Assembly: GCA_020638655.1 (NCBI GenBank)
Contig: JACKIC010000002.1
Span: forward strand, 248,001 to 312,000
Direction: 5' to 3'
Source: Planctomycetota bacterium
GTDB lineage: Bacteria; Planctomycetota; UBA1135; UBA2386
DNA: 64,000 nt
Each line of letters opens with the position of its first letter. Position 1 is the stretch's first letter. The notes beneath the pieces are model-generated. The model was not told where the DNA came from. It saw nothing but the letters and a program-made list of their open reading frames with translations, and ran no database searches. This document shows, piece after piece, positions 8,497 through 17,601 of this stretch. Position numbers and translations under genes: made by a program.

Positions 8497-9141
8497 GTCG
8501 TCTCGCGCGGGGTCGAGCGACTCGTGCGTCGTCGGACGTCGCGGACCACTGTCCTCGCCGCAGCGCGCGCCGCGGCGATCGTGCCGGAACAGCGGTCACC
8601 CGGCGTGCGCAGCGCGGACGTCAGGCGTGCCGGATCCGGCAGGCGGTCGGGCCCAAGGGAGTGCAGACCGCACCCCAGCCAGGCCGGCTTCAGCGGCGTC
8701 AGTGTTGGCGGTGCACGGGTTGCTCTTGTTCGGTGGGGGCCAGGGAAGGCCGCAGACTGGCGCGATCGCGCGGGAGTGTCAACGCCCGAGCGGGATCCGG
8801 GCTTCGTGCCCGGACGGCTGCGAACGTGCAATTCTGGGACTTGTGGTGCCGCGCCCGTGCGGGCAGCATGCGGCGCGTGATCGAGCGACCGACCCTCCGC
8901 AGCCTGCCGCACACTTGAGTGCGATCCGGGCGACCTCACGGTGCTGAACCGTGCGGTGGCGAGGGAACCGGTCGGTTCCGTCGGGCGCGCTGAGGCGCCT
9001 GGCTCCCCTCGATCCGCACGAATCACCTGAGCCCGCACGTGCGCGCAGCATGCTTGCGCGCAACACGTCGGGATCTCGCACGGTGGGGTCGGTCGCCCCG
9101 ATCTTCTCCCCTCCGTTCCCACACCAGCGAGTCCACTCCAG
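8497..9141. other. Intergenic region without a supported gene
   Basis: 645 bases between the divergent TusA-like and porin genes. Short open frames exist on both strands but have no recognisable domain and no Shine-Dalgarno. It must hold promoters for both flanking genes. One strong inverted repeat is visible at 9040-9062 (TGCGCGCA, 7-base spacer, TGCGCGCA), about 80 bases before the porin start, which could be an operator or a hairpin in the porin leader. No tRNA or known riboswitch motif was seen. Confidence 0.5.
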
Positions 9142-10362
9142 ATGAAACGTGCTCTCTCCAGCGCGGCGGCGATCGCCGCGGCGATCAGCGTGGCCCAGAC
9201 GGCCGCGGCGCAGAATTGCTACGAGAACAAGTCGCAGTGCTTCAGCTTCGCGCCCGAGCCGTCGGAGGCCAGTCGCCTCGACACCGGCATCAACCTGCGC
9301 TCGAAGACCCTCTCCGTCACGGGCGACATCCGCTTCCGTCTGCGTGCCGACGACAGCGCCGCGGGCTACCCCTACGCCGACGGCGACCAGATGACCTCGC
9401 GCGCGCGCGTGCAGATGGCCTACCAGGCGACCGAGAACGCCAAGGCGGTGATCGAGTTCAACTACTCGGAGACGTGGAGCGGCTCGAACGGCTACTCCGA
9501 CGCGCAGCCCGGCGAGAACTGGAACGGCGTGTCGCAGGCCTACATCGAGGTCGAGGACATGTTCGGCGCCGAGGACAAGTGGCGCGTGGGCCGCAGCAAC
9601 TACACGCTCGCCAACGGCCTGATCCTCGGCTCGTGCGACTACCTGCAGTACCCGGACACGTTCACCGGCGCCTGGGTGTCGCGGAAGTTCGGCGACCACG
9701 ACCTCGAGCTGTTCGTGCTCGACGACGACGGGCCGCTGCAGTCGCCGCGGCCGGCGACGCGCTTCATCGGCGCCACCGGCAAGCTGAACCTCAGCGAGGA
9801 CGGCCCGGTCGGCACGATCGGCGCGTTCTACATGCAGGGCACCGGCGACGGTGACAACACCAACGGTACCTTCAGCAACGACCGTTGGTACGGCGCGCAG
9901 GGCACCGGCAAGCTGCCGCTCGAGCTGCTGTGGAGCGCCGAGGCCGCGCAGCGCCAGGTCGACGGCGGCAAGGACGTCGCCGCCTACCGCGTGCGCATCG
10001 AGCGCAAGTTCGAGGGCATCGTCGACTCGGTGTCGTTCACGCGCACCGACAGCGAAGGGGCGCTGCACGTCAACCCCGCGGACTTCAACAGCGCCGGTCT
10101 GTTGCACATGTACGGCGGCGCGTGGCGCAGCGACCTCGACACCAACCAGCTGCAGGTGAGCCTGCGCCCCGGTTGCGACTTCGACGTCGACGTCACCATG
10201 CTGACCCTCGACCGCGACGGCACCGCCACGCAGCTCGGCGACTTCGAGACGGACATCGTGGTCGGCAAGCAGCTCAAGAGCGGCGTGCACGCCTCCGCGG
10301 CCTACGGGTTCGACAACGACTACCGCCAGGTCGCCTTCCTGCAGCTGACGCTGTTCTTCTAG
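9142..10362 (+). CDS. Outer-membrane porin-like beta-barrel protein
   Basis: 406 residues. Residues 1-24 form a signal peptide ending AAAQ. The mature chain alternates polar and hydrophobic residues in strands, for example LSVTGDIRFRLRADD, ARVQMAYQATENAKAVIEF and WRVGRSNYTLANGLILGS, and ends in LQLTLFF, the terminal Phe that BAM recognises. Early motifs (ATENAKAVIEFNYSETW, KWRVGRSN) resemble alginate-export/carbohydrate-selective-like porins, but substrate cannot be assigned. The protein should sit in the outer membrane. Only 35 bases separate its stop from the next start, but the next gene is an unrelated cytoplasmic protein, so a functional operon is uncertain. Confidence 0.78.
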   Translation: MKRALSSAAAIAAAISVAQTAAAQNCYENKSQCFSFAPEPSEASRLDTGINLRSKTLSVTGDIRFRLRADDSAAGYPYADGDQMTSRARVQMAYQATENAKAVIEFNYSETWSGSNGYSDAQPGENWNGVSQAYIEVEDMFGAEDKWRVGRSNYTLANGLILGSCDYLQYPDTFTGAWVSRKFGDHDLELFVLDDDGPLQSPRPATRFIGATGKLNLSEDGPVGTIGAFYMQGTGDGDNTNGTFSNDRWYGAQGTGKLPLELLWSAEAAQRQVDGGKDVAAYRVRIERKFEGIVDSVSFTRTDSEGALHVNPADFNSAGLLHMYGGAWRSDLDTNQLQVSLRPGCDFDVDVTMLTLDRDGTATQLGDFETDIVVGKQLKSGVHASAAYGFDNDYRQVAFLQLTLFF

Positions 10363-10397
10363 AGGCAGTGCTCTCGTCAGCTGGCGCGTCGTCGGTG

Positions 10398-10820
10398 ATG
10401 ATGCGGGCCATGACCCGCAAGTACCCCGAAGACATCGCCAGCTTCCTCGCCGTCGGTTCGTTCGCGGTCGTCGGTGCCTCGAGCGACCGCGACAAGTACG
10501 GCAACAAGGTGCTGCGCTGTTACCTGCAGCACGACCTGCCGGTGGTCGGCGTGAATCCGAAGTCGACCACCGTCGAGGGCGTGCCGTGCCACGCGCGGCT
10601 CACCGACGTGCCTGGGCCGCCGCGCGCGGTCTCGGTGGTGGCCCCGCCTGCCGCCGCCGCGAAGATCCTCGCCGACGCCGAGGCCAGCGGCGTGCAGCAC
10701 GTCTGGTTCCAGCCCGGCGCCGAGGACCCCGCCGCGGTCGACGCGGCGCGGGCGCGCGGCCTGCAGGTCATCGCCGGCGGGCCGTGCCTGCTGGTAGCCC
10801 TGGGCTTTCGCGACGAATGA
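10398..10820 (+). CDS. YccU-type CoA-binding domain protein
   Basis: About 140 residues; starts at 10398, 10401 or 10410 are all in frame and the last gives MTRKYPEDIASFL. It is a single Rossmann-type CoA_binding_2 domain: FAVVGASSDRDKYGNKVLRCYL, then VVGVNPKSTTVEGVPCHARLTDVP, VVAPPAAAAKILADA, HVWFQPGAED and a final VIAGGPCLLV. The family is a stand-alone version of the CoA-binding domain of succinyl-CoA synthetase alpha; its cellular role is unsettled. It is followed 45 bases later by the SMUG1-like gene. Confidence 0.83.
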   Translation: MMRAMTRKYPEDIASFLAVGSFAVVGASSDRDKYGNKVLRCYLQHDLPVVGVNPKSTTVEGVPCHARLTDVPGPPRAVSVVAPPAAAAKILADAEASGVQHVWFQPGAEDPAAVDAARARGLQVIAGGPCLLVALGFRDE

Positions 10821-10865
10821 CGACACCCGCTTGGGTTGCGGGCCGCGAGGCGGTACACCCGGGCC

Positions 10866-11576
10866 ATGTCCCTCGTCCGCTCGACACAGCAAATCGTGCG
10901 GGAGCTGGAGGAGCTGCGGTTCGCCCCCCCGGTCGCCTGCGTCTACAACCCGCTCGAATACGCCTGGGATCTGCACCGCGACTGGCTCGAACGCTTCGGG
11001 CGTGCGCCCAAGGAGGTCGTCCTGGTCGGCATGAACCCCGGGCCGTTCGGCATGGTGCAGACCGGTGTGCCGTTCGGCGAGGTCGAGGCCGTGCGCAGCT
11101 GGCTCGGCATCCACGGTGAGGTGCACACGCCGACGCACCAACACCCCAAGCGACCCGTCGAAGGCCTCGCTTGTCGGCGGTCGGAGGTGAGCGGCCGGCG
11201 GCTGTGGGGCTGGGCCGCGTCGCGGTTCGTGCTGCCGCAGCGCTTCGCGCGGCGGTTCTTCGTGCACAACTATTGCCCGCTGGCGTTCGTCGGCGAGACC
11301 GGCGCGAACCTCACTCCCGACAAGCTGCCGCGCAACGAGACCGAGCCGCTGTTCCGCATCTGCGATCGTTTCCTGCGGCAGGTCGTGACGGCGCTGCAGC
11401 CCAAGTGGGTGGTCGGGGTCGGTGCCTTCGCCGAGCAGCGCGCGCGGGCCGTGCTCGGCGACCAGGTCAAGATCGGGCGCATCCCGCATCCGAGCCCGGC
11501 GAGCCCGGCCGCCAACCGCGGTTGGGAAGCGCTCGCCGACGCGGCTTTCGCCGACATGGGGCTGGCGACGCACTGA
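10866..11576 (+). CDS. SMUG1-type single-strand-selective uracil-DNA glycosylase
   Basis: 236 residues from the ATG at 10866. Motif I is diagnostic: VGMNPGPFGMVQTGVPFGEV, residues about 54-73, the uracil-pocket loop of SMUG1 (GMNPGPFGMAQTGVPFG in animals). Motif II is HPSPASP with the catalytic-loop His at about 208. The enzyme would excise uracil and oxidised pyrimidines from DNA as the first step of base-excision repair. SMUG1 was first known from animals and occurs in scattered bacteria, including planctomycetes and Geobacter, so this is unusual but not unprecedented. It is convergent with the ECF sigma gene. Confidence 0.92.
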   Translation: MSLVRSTQQIVRELEELRFAPPVACVYNPLEYAWDLHRDWLERFGRAPKEVVLVGMNPGPFGMVQTGVPFGEVEAVRSWLGIHGEVHTPTHQHPKRPVEGLACRRSEVSGRRLWGWAASRFVLPQRFARRFFVHNYCPLAFVGETGANLTPDKLPRNETEPLFRICDRFLRQVVTALQPKWVVGVGAFAEQRARAVLGDQVKIGRIPHPSPASPAANRGWEALADAAFADMGLATH

Positions 11577-11610
11577 GGCGTATCGCGGCGCCGCAGCGGC
11601 TCGCGGTTCG

Positions 11611-12246
11611 CTACTGGAAGCAGGCCGGCGGGCGACGCAGGCGCCCGAGGTGGTGCTGCAGCGCGCCGAACAGCCGCTTGCGCGCGCGCATGATGCGGAT
11701 CGCGACGGTGCCAGTCGGCAGACCGAGCTCCAGGCCGGCTTCCTGGTAGGGCATGCCCTGCCGCACGCACAGTTCGAACACGGTGCGGTAGTGGTCGGGC
11801 AGCGCCGCGACCGCCGCGTGGAACGCGGCCATGAACTCCTCCTCCTCGAGCGCGCGCTGGTCGGCGCGCGCCGGCAGGGTCTCGAGCAGGTCGGCGATCT
11901 CGCCCGCCTCGTTGCTCGGCAGGCTGCTCAGCGGCCGCGGCATGCGCTGCCGCGCGCGCAGCGCCGACAGGGCCTGGTTGCGCGCCACCTCGAACAGCCA
12001 GGCGCGGAAGTTGGTGCCCGGACGGTAGAGGTCGTTCTTGAGCAGCAACTTCTCGAACACCTCCTGGACGAGGTCCTGGGCGAGGTGCCCGTCGCGCACC
12101 ATGCCGTTGACGAAGTGGTAGAGGCGCTTGCCGTAGCGCTGCTCGATCTCGCCGATCCCCTCGTCCCAGTTGCCCGCCTGCAGGCGGGCGACGAGGTCTT
12201 CGTCGCTGAGCATCGAGCGGGTGGCGTCGTCTTCGGATGGGCGCAT
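11611..12246 (-). CDS. ECF-subfamily RNA polymerase sigma factor
   Basis: 211 residues from the ATG at 12246. Region 2 is clear (GKRLYHFVNGMVRDGHLAQD, LVQEVFEKLL, FRAWLFEVARNQALSALRAR), followed by a linker and region 4 (ALPDHYRTVFELCVRQGMPY, EAGLELGLPTGTVAIRIMRA) with the helix-turn-helix that reads the -35 element. It directs RNA polymerase to a small regulon. No anti-sigma gene is adjacent; the flanking genes are SMUG1 (convergent) and, beyond a 216-base gap, an APH-type kinase on the same strand. That gap contains a short inverted repeat CCTTG-caaaa-CAAGG at 12307-12321 upstream of the sigma gene, which could be regulatory. Confidence 0.92.
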   Translation of the reverse strand: MRPSEDDATRSMLSDEDLVARLQAGNWDEGIGEIEQRYGKRLYHFVNGMVRDGHLAQDLVQEVFEKLLLKNDLYRPGTNFRAWLFEVARNQALSALRARQRMPRPLSSLPSNEAGEIADLLETLPARADQRALEEEEFMAAFHAAVAALPDHYRTVFELCVRQGMPYQEAGLELGLPTGTVAIRIMRARKRLFGALQHHLGRLRRPPACFQ

Positions 12247-12462
12247 GACAGCCGCATGACAAACACCGTGCCAGCCCTGGTTTCGGTGGCTCGAACCCGG
12301 CGCAGGCCTTGCAAAACAAGGACTTACGCACCATTTGGGCGACTGCCCAGAGCGCGGTGCCTATGGATTGCGGCAGTAGGTGCCGCGAGGGATCGGCACT
12401 CGAATTTCGCCGCCAGCCGAATTCCCGCGCCTGGACTCCACACTCGAGCGATCAGTCCCCGG

Positions 12463-13515
12463 TCAGACCGGGAACAGCTCGCGACCGCCCTCGAGCGCCG
12501 CGTCGAGCAGCGCCAGGTTGGCGCTCTGCCGCGGGTCCTCGTCGCCGTAGGTCAGGTAGCCCCAGCGCAGCCGGCGGATCGCCAGGTAGGCCAGGGTGCT
12601 GCGGATGCCCCATTCGCAGCGGATCCGGTCGCTGCCGACCGTGTGCGAGAACCAGCGGCCGAGCAGCTGCCGCTTCCACTCGTGATGCCGGTTGCTGTGC
12701 AGCCAGAACCAGGCGAAGTCGTGGTCGCGGTTGCCGATGCCGATGCTCTCGAAGTCGATCAGGAACGGATCGCCGTCCTCGGTGACGACGATGTTCGAGT
12801 CGGTGAAGTCGCCGTGCACGAGCACGTGCGGGCGGCCGTCGGTCCATCGCACCGCCTCGGCGAAGAAGCGCTGCACCTGGCGCCAGCGCGCCTCGCCGAG
12901 CACGAACAGGACCGCGTCGTACATGGCCCGCACGCGGTCCAGGTAGCCGATCGGGTCCCAGTGTTCGAGCGGGAACGAGCGGCGGCCGAGCAGGCGTTCG
13001 GTCGGGATCTTGGCCAGCTTGTCGAGCAGCTCGAGCACGTGGTCCTGGCCGAGTACCTCCTCGGCGGGACCGACGGCGCCGGGCAGCCATTCGAGCAGGA
13101 TCCAGCGCGGCAGGTCGCCGGGGTCGACGAGGATGGTGCGCGGCACGGGCAGTTCGCGCCGGTCCGGGTCGATGCTGTCGAGCAGCCGGTAGAAGCCCAC
13201 CTCACGGCGGCGGAAGTCGTCGTCGCGCACGCCCGCGGGCAGGATCTTGCCCTGCTCGGCCGGCAGGTAGAACTTGAGCAGGAAGCGCCGCCCGCCGGCG
13301 CCCTCGGCGACGAGGGGCACGGAGTTGCGGTGGCCTGACGAGAGGCGCCGCGAGGCGTCGCACTCGGTGAGCTGCAGCTCGCGCAGCACGTCGCGCGCGG
13401 CCTGCAGGTGGGATTCGGTCGGGGTCTGGGTCACGGCGTGGGTCCGCCTGGGATCTTCGACGCCGGATGGCGCGGGGGTGAAGGGGATGGGAGCGGAACC
13501 GGGCCGCAGGCCCAT
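12463..13515 (-). CDS. Aminoglycoside-phosphotransferase-family (APH/choline kinase-like) kinase
   Basis: 350 residues from ATG 13515; a GTG at 13434 (VTQTPTESH) is an equally likely start and would remove 27 residues of low domain character. Kinase features are an N-lobe Lys in RRFLLKFYLP, the catalytic loop HGDFTDSNIVV and the metal-binding FLIDFESIGIG. The family phosphorylates small hydroxylated molecules (aminoglycosides, choline, homoserine, sugars); the substrate cannot be told and resistance should not be inferred. Divergent from the DUF4388 gene. Confidence 0.85.
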   Translation of the reverse strand: MGLRPGSAPIPFTPAPSGVEDPRRTHAVTQTPTESHLQAARDVLRELQLTECDASRRLSSGHRNSVPLVAEGAGGRRFLLKFYLPAEQGKILPAGVRDDDFRRREVGFYRLLDSIDPDRRELPVPRTILVDPGDLPRWILLEWLPGAVGPAEEVLGQDHVLELLDKLAKIPTERLLGRRSFPLEHWDPIGYLDRVRAMYDAVLFVLGEARWRQVQRFFAEAVRWTDGRPHVLVHGDFTDSNIVVTEDGDPFLIDFESIGIGNRDHDFAWFWLHSNRHHEWKRQLLGRWFSHTVGSDRIRCEWGIRSTLAYLAIRRLRWGYLTYGDEDPRQSANLALLDAALEGGRELFPV

Positions 13516-13627
13516 TCATCGGCCAAGATCGTCGCGGCGCCAGCCCGGCGATGCCATGGCCACCTCGCAGAACATCTGGCGTCGCGTCAAGAATGCCGCG
13601 CCCGCCAGCCGAGAAAGAGACGGCGCC

Positions 13628-15022
13628 ATGTCCGGTCCGGGAAAAGCATCAGAAGAGAATGACAATGCCGAACTTCGGGTCGCCCTGAAGGCCCGGATCG
13701 GCGACCTCGTCGACGCCCTCGTGGACAAGAGCGAGGAGCGCTACGAAGAGGAGTTCGTGCACCTGCTGACGCGCGTTCGCGAGCTGGTCGAACGCAAGCT
13801 GCGCATGGAGGGCACCAAGTCCGATACGCGCGACTTCCTCGGCGAGCTGCTGTTCACGCGCCTGCGCCGCGGCATGCACACGTTCCTGCGCAGCGAGGAC
13901 GACCTGGCGCCGCTGCGCGCCGCCGAGTTCGTGATGGGCGTGCTGTTCTCGGTGACGACGCTGACCGAGTTCGCGCGCGCCTTCGACCACGCGCTGCTGC
14001 AGTCGGGCTCGGGCACCAAGGACTTCAACTTCGCGGGCCGCACCGACTTCATCTCGGTCGAAGAGGTGCTGCAGATGCTGTCGTCGGGCAAGCACCTGGG
14101 TTGCCTGAGCCTCGAGAAGGCCGACAACCGGCTCGACGTCTACCTCAAGGACGGGCGCGTCTACTTCCTCGATCCGCACCACCTCAACCGCCGCGTGTTG
14201 CCAGGCGACAACATGCGCCACCGCGAGATCCCCGAGGCGGCGATCACGCAGGCCCAGGCGGCGCGCGTGCAGACCGGCCGGCCGGTGCTGCTGTCGGTGG
14301 CGCAGCACGGCCAGGTCAAGGCCGAGGAGATGCGCGAGACGCTGCGCCTGTTCGGCAAGGAAGTGCTGTTCGAGTTCATGCGCGAGGGGCACCCCTACGC
14401 CTTCTACTACCGCAAGCTCGAGGCGCTGCCCGAGTTCGCCGAAGAGCACGACCTGCGGCTGGGCGTCACCTCGATCCTGCTCGAGGGCAGCAAGCAGACC
14501 GACGACTGGAAGCAGATGCTGATGGTGTTCCCGAACCCGGACGCCGCGATCGAGCCCAAGGCCGACATGTACGCGCGCATGGGCGACGTCGCGCTCAGCG
14601 TGCTCGAGATCAAGCTGCTGTCGCAGATCAACGGCGAGACCTCGCCGCGCGGGCTCGTCTCCGTGCTCGGCCTGCCGCTGTTCGAGGTCTACCAGCTGCT
14701 GATCAAGCTCAGCCGCGACGGCATCCTGGCCGCCGCCGGCGGCGAAGCGGCGCTGTCCAACGCGATGCTCAGCGTCGAGGAGTCGATGCAGGAGGCGTTC
14801 GCGGCGCTCGACGCCAACGACGACGACGAGCAGCGCCGCAGCGCCATCGACCGGGTGCTCGGCGACGCCGAGGAGGGCAGCGACGGCGGTGCTGCCTCGG
14901 CGCTCGACCGCGTGCTCGGCGGGGCGCTGGGTGCGCTCGGTGCGCTCGACGGCGGTGGCAAGGCCGGCGGGCCCGAGCTCGACAAGGAGCTGCTGGGCAT
15001 CCTGCGCAAGGGCAAGAAGTAG
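13628..15022 (+). CDS. DUF4388 domain protein
   Basis: 464 residues from the ATG at 13628, preceded by a purine-rich stretch (GAAAGAGA); an in-frame ATG at 13556 would add 24 residues. The first 130 residues are helical and charged. A DUF4388 domain follows around 140-270: ISVEEVLQMLSSGKHLGCLSL, then VYLKDGRVYFLD. The domain is found in bacterial signalling proteins, often near gliding, chemotaxis or response-regulator genes, and is thought to mediate protein interactions. A winged-helix-like segment (LLSQINGETSPRGLVSVLGL) lies near residues 325-345, and the C-terminus is acidic then Gly-rich. Its gene is convergent with phnE, with four bases between the stops. Confidence 0.72.
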   Translation: MSGPGKASEENDNAELRVALKARIGDLVDALVDKSEERYEEEFVHLLTRVRELVERKLRMEGTKSDTRDFLGELLFTRLRRGMHTFLRSEDDLAPLRAAEFVMGVLFSVTTLTEFARAFDHALLQSGSGTKDFNFAGRTDFISVEEVLQMLSSGKHLGCLSLEKADNRLDVYLKDGRVYFLDPHHLNRRVLPGDNMRHREIPEAAITQAQAARVQTGRPVLLSVAQHGQVKAEEMRETLRLFGKEVLFEFMREGHPYAFYYRKLEALPEFAEEHDLRLGVTSILLEGSKQTDDWKQMLMVFPNPDAAIEPKADMYARMGDVALSVLEIKLLSQINGETSPRGLVSVLGLPLFEVYQLLIKLSRDGILAAAGGEAALSNAMLSVEESMQEAFAALDANDDDEQRRSAIDRVLGDAEEGSDGGAASALDRVLGGALGALGALDGGGKAGGPELDKELLGILRKGKK

Positions 15023-15026
15023 CGCG

Positions 15027-16766
15027 TCAGCACTTCAGGCGCCGCATCTGCAATCGGCGCGAGGTGCGATCGATCACCACGGTGAGCAGGATCATCGCCC
15101 ACAGGTAGCTGCTGGCGGCGCCGAACTGCAGGAAGCTGAGGTTGGTCTTGAAGCGTTCGCCCAGGCCGCCGGCGCCGACGATGCCCAGGGCGATGCCGAC
15201 GCGCATGTTGACCTCGAACTGGAAGAACACGTAGGTGCGCCAGTCGGGCAGCGCGCGCGGCAGCGCGCCGTAGAGGAAGACGTGCGGTCGGCAGCCGTTG
15301 CTGACCCGTTCGAGCTGCTGGTAGGGCACGTTGTCGACGGTCTCGGTGAACACGCGGTGCAGCACGCCGGCGCTGTGCAGGCCGACGGCGATCACGCACG
15401 GCGTGATGCCCTGCTTCCAGAACACCATCAGGATCACGACCCATGCGACCTCGGGCACGCCGCGCAGCACCAGCGCCGCGAGGCGGGCGCCGACGAGCAG
15501 CGTCCAGCGGCGGGTCGCGCCCCAGCGCGACAGGCGTTCGCCGGTGAAGCGGTGGGCCTCGAGCTGGAACGCGACCGAGGCGGGGAACACCAACAACGCC
15601 GCGACGAGCGCGCCGAGCACGGTCGACAGCACGCCGAGGGCCAGCGGCACGACGCTGTGGTGCAGCAGCGAGCCGAACCGATCGGCGAGTCGTTCGGCGA
15701 ACGGATGACCGGCGTAGGCCGGGTCGTCGAGCGTCGGGACCAGCAGCTTGAAGACGTAGTCGCCCGCATAGCCCCACTCGATGCGCGACAGCTCGGCCCA
15801 GGCGCGCTGCAACGGGTCGCGCAGCGCGACGACGGCGCCGCCGATCAGGAGCACGATCAGCGCGGTCACGAACGTCCGGCGCCGCGCCGTGTCGCGGCGC
15901 GACACGGTCTGCGCGGCGCGCGGATGGTTGGGGTCGACCCGCAGCTGCCGACGCACGAGGTTGGCGCCCAGGTCGGTGCACATGGTGACCGCGAGCAGGC
16001 TCAGCAGGACCGTGGCGACGCGCGACCAGTTGCCGTCGGTGTATTCGTCCCACAGCGCCGCGCCGAGCCCGCCGCCGCCGACGACGCCGATCACCGACGC
16101 GTTGCGCACCGCGCACTCGAGGCGCATCAGCACGAACGACTGCATCGAGCGCGCCGCAAGCGGTTGCACGCCGTAGAAGAACTGCGCCAGCTGCGACGCG
16201 CCGGTCGAACGCAGGGCCGCGTAGCGCGATTGCTCGACGTTGTCCCACTGCTCGCTGAGCACCTTGCCGAGGATGCCTGCGACGGAGACGCCGATCGCGA
16301 GCATGCCCGTGCCGGCGTTCACGCCGGTGAAGTTGGCGAGCACGATCGCCCACAGGAAGTCGGGCACGCCGCGCAGCGCGTCGAGCAGGAAGCGTGCGAA
16401 CTCGAGCGTGCCGCGGCGCAGCATGCGGGACGCCGGATGCCGCGGGTCCTCGCCGAGCATCACGCAGCGGCTCGCGAGCATCGCCAGCGGATAGCCGAGC
16501 ACGAGGCCCAAGGCCATGCCCAGCACTGCCACCGACACGGTCTCCACGGCGAGCCCCAGGCATCGCGACAGCATCGCCGCGCCCAGATCGGGGGCCCCGA
16601 ACCCGGCGAGGTAGGCACCCAGCCGCTGCAGGCCGTCGGTGAAGCCGCTCCAGCTCGTGACCGCCTCGAGGTTCCACGGCAGCGCCAGCAGGCTCGCGCC
16701 GATGAGCAGGGCGAGCACCAGCGCGGCGCGCCGCAGGGCGGGAGGTGGGGCCGGGAGGGCGGTCAA
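15027..16766 (-). CDS. phnE: PhnE-type ABC permease, two permease domains fused
   Basis: 579 residues, about twice the usual PhnE length. Two copies of the permease domain are visible, each ending with the cytoplasmic coupling-helix motif and glycine-rich turn: first half VEQSRYAALRSTGASQLAQF ... NASVIGVVGGGGLG (about residues 175-240), second half NVPYQQLERVSNGCRPHVFL ... VGIALGIVGAGGLGERF (about 480-545). Each half has several hydrophobic spans. In the family the permease works as a dimer with PhnC; here one chain can supply both halves. It forms the inner-membrane channel of a phosphonate/phosphite/phosphate-type importer. It lies 19 bases after phnC. Confidence 0.9.
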   Translation of the reverse strand: MTALPAPPPALRRAALVLALLIGASLLALPWNLEAVTSWSGFTDGLQRLGAYLAGFGAPDLGAAMLSRCLGLAVETVSVAVLGMALGLVLGYPLAMLASRCVMLGEDPRHPASRMLRRGTLEFARFLLDALRGVPDFLWAIVLANFTGVNAGTGMLAIGVSVAGILGKVLSEQWDNVEQSRYAALRSTGASQLAQFFYGVQPLAARSMQSFVLMRLECAVRNASVIGVVGGGGLGAALWDEYTDGNWSRVATVLLSLLAVTMCTDLGANLVRRQLRVDPNHPRAAQTVSRRDTARRRTFVTALIVLLIGGAVVALRDPLQRAWAELSRIEWGYAGDYVFKLLVPTLDDPAYAGHPFAERLADRFGSLLHHSVVPLALGVLSTVLGALVAALLVFPASVAFQLEAHRFTGERLSRWGATRRWTLLVGARLAALVLRGVPEVAWVVILMVFWKQGITPCVIAVGLHSAGVLHRVFTETVDNVPYQQLERVSNGCRPHVFLYGALPRALPDWRTYVFFQFEVNMRVGIALGIVGAGGLGERFKTNLSFLQFGAASSYLWAMILLTVVIDRTSRRLQMRRLKC

Positions 16767-16785
16767 GGCACGTCGCGCGGAGGCG

Positions 16786-17601
16786 CTAGAGGTTCAGGTC
16801 CTCGAGGTGCAGCGTCCGGTATTCGGTGCCGTAGACGTCCTGCAGCAGTTCGCGGCTGAGCTGCGCGGGCGGGCCGTCGAACACGAGCTCGCCCGCGCGC
16901 AGCGCCAGCACGCGGTCGAAGCCCTCGGCGAGCAGCTCGAGCGAGTGCAGACTCACGATCGTCGTGCACTGTCGCGCGGCGAGGTCGAGCAGCAGGCGCA
17001 CGACTTCGCGGCCGAGCCGGATGTCGAGCGCGCTGACGGGTTCGTCGGCGAGCAGCAGTCGGGGTTGCTGGACCAGCAGGCGCGCGATGGCGACGCGCTG
17101 CTGTTCGCCGCCGGAGAGTTCGCCGGGCATCGCCCACAGGCGGTCGCCGAGTTCGACGTCCTGCAGCGCCGCGTGCGCGGCGTCGAGCTGCTGCGGCGCC
17201 ACCAGCGACCACAGCGCCCGGGGCACCGACCATTCGCCCAGCTTGCCCATGAGCACGTTGTGGGCGACGCGCAGGGCCGGCACGAGGTTGTCCTGCTGGT
17301 GCAGGAAGCCGATCTTGCTGCGCAGCCGGCACAGTTCGCGGCCGCGCAGCTCGCCCGTGGTCTGGCCCAGCACGGTGACGCTGCCGCGCGACGGCCACAG
17401 CAGGCCGGCGCACAGGCGCAGCAGCGTGGTCTTGCCCGAGCCCGAGGGCCCGATCAGCGCCACGCGCTGGCCGTGGGGCACGGTGAGGTCGATGCCGGCC
17501 AGCAGGACCTTGTCGCCGATGCGCTTGTCGACATCGGCGAAGACGACGTCGGCGGCCTGCCCGCGCGGGCTGGCGCTCGGGGCAGGCGCCGTCGAGGTCA
17601 C
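16786..17601 (-). CDS. phnC: PhnC-type ABC importer ATP-binding subunit
   Basis: 271 residues from a GTG at 17601. That start overlaps the phnD stop (GTGA) and gives the natural N-terminus; the frame continues upstream only as antisense-like sequence. Walker A is GPSGSGKTT (residues 51-59), the Q-loop lies in IGFLHQQDNLV, the ABC signature is ELSGGEQQRVAIARLL, Walker B is LLLADEPVSALD and the H-loop is VSLHS. It powers uptake of phosphonate or a related phosphorus compound through PhnE, with PhnD as the binding protein. An N-terminal Ala/Pro/Ser stretch of about 15 residues precedes the domain. Confidence 0.9.
   Translation of the reverse strand: MTSTAPAPSASPRGQAADVVFADVDKRIGDKVLLAGIDLTVPHGQRVALIGPSGSGKTTLLRLCAGLLWPSRGSVTVLGQTTGELRGRELCRLRSKIGFLHQQDNLVPALRVAHNVLMGKLGEWSVPRALWSLVAPQQLDAAHAALQDVELGDRLWAMPGELSGGEQQRVAIARLLVQQPRLLLADEPVSALDIRLGREVVRLLLDLAARQCTTIVSLHSLELLAEGFDRVLALRAGELVFDGPPAQLSRELLQDVYGTEYRTLHLEDLNL

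Noticed and set aside
12463..13515. Aminoglycoside resistance gene
   Set aside because: The APH fold is shared by many metabolic kinases; nothing in sequence or context indicates antibiotic modification.
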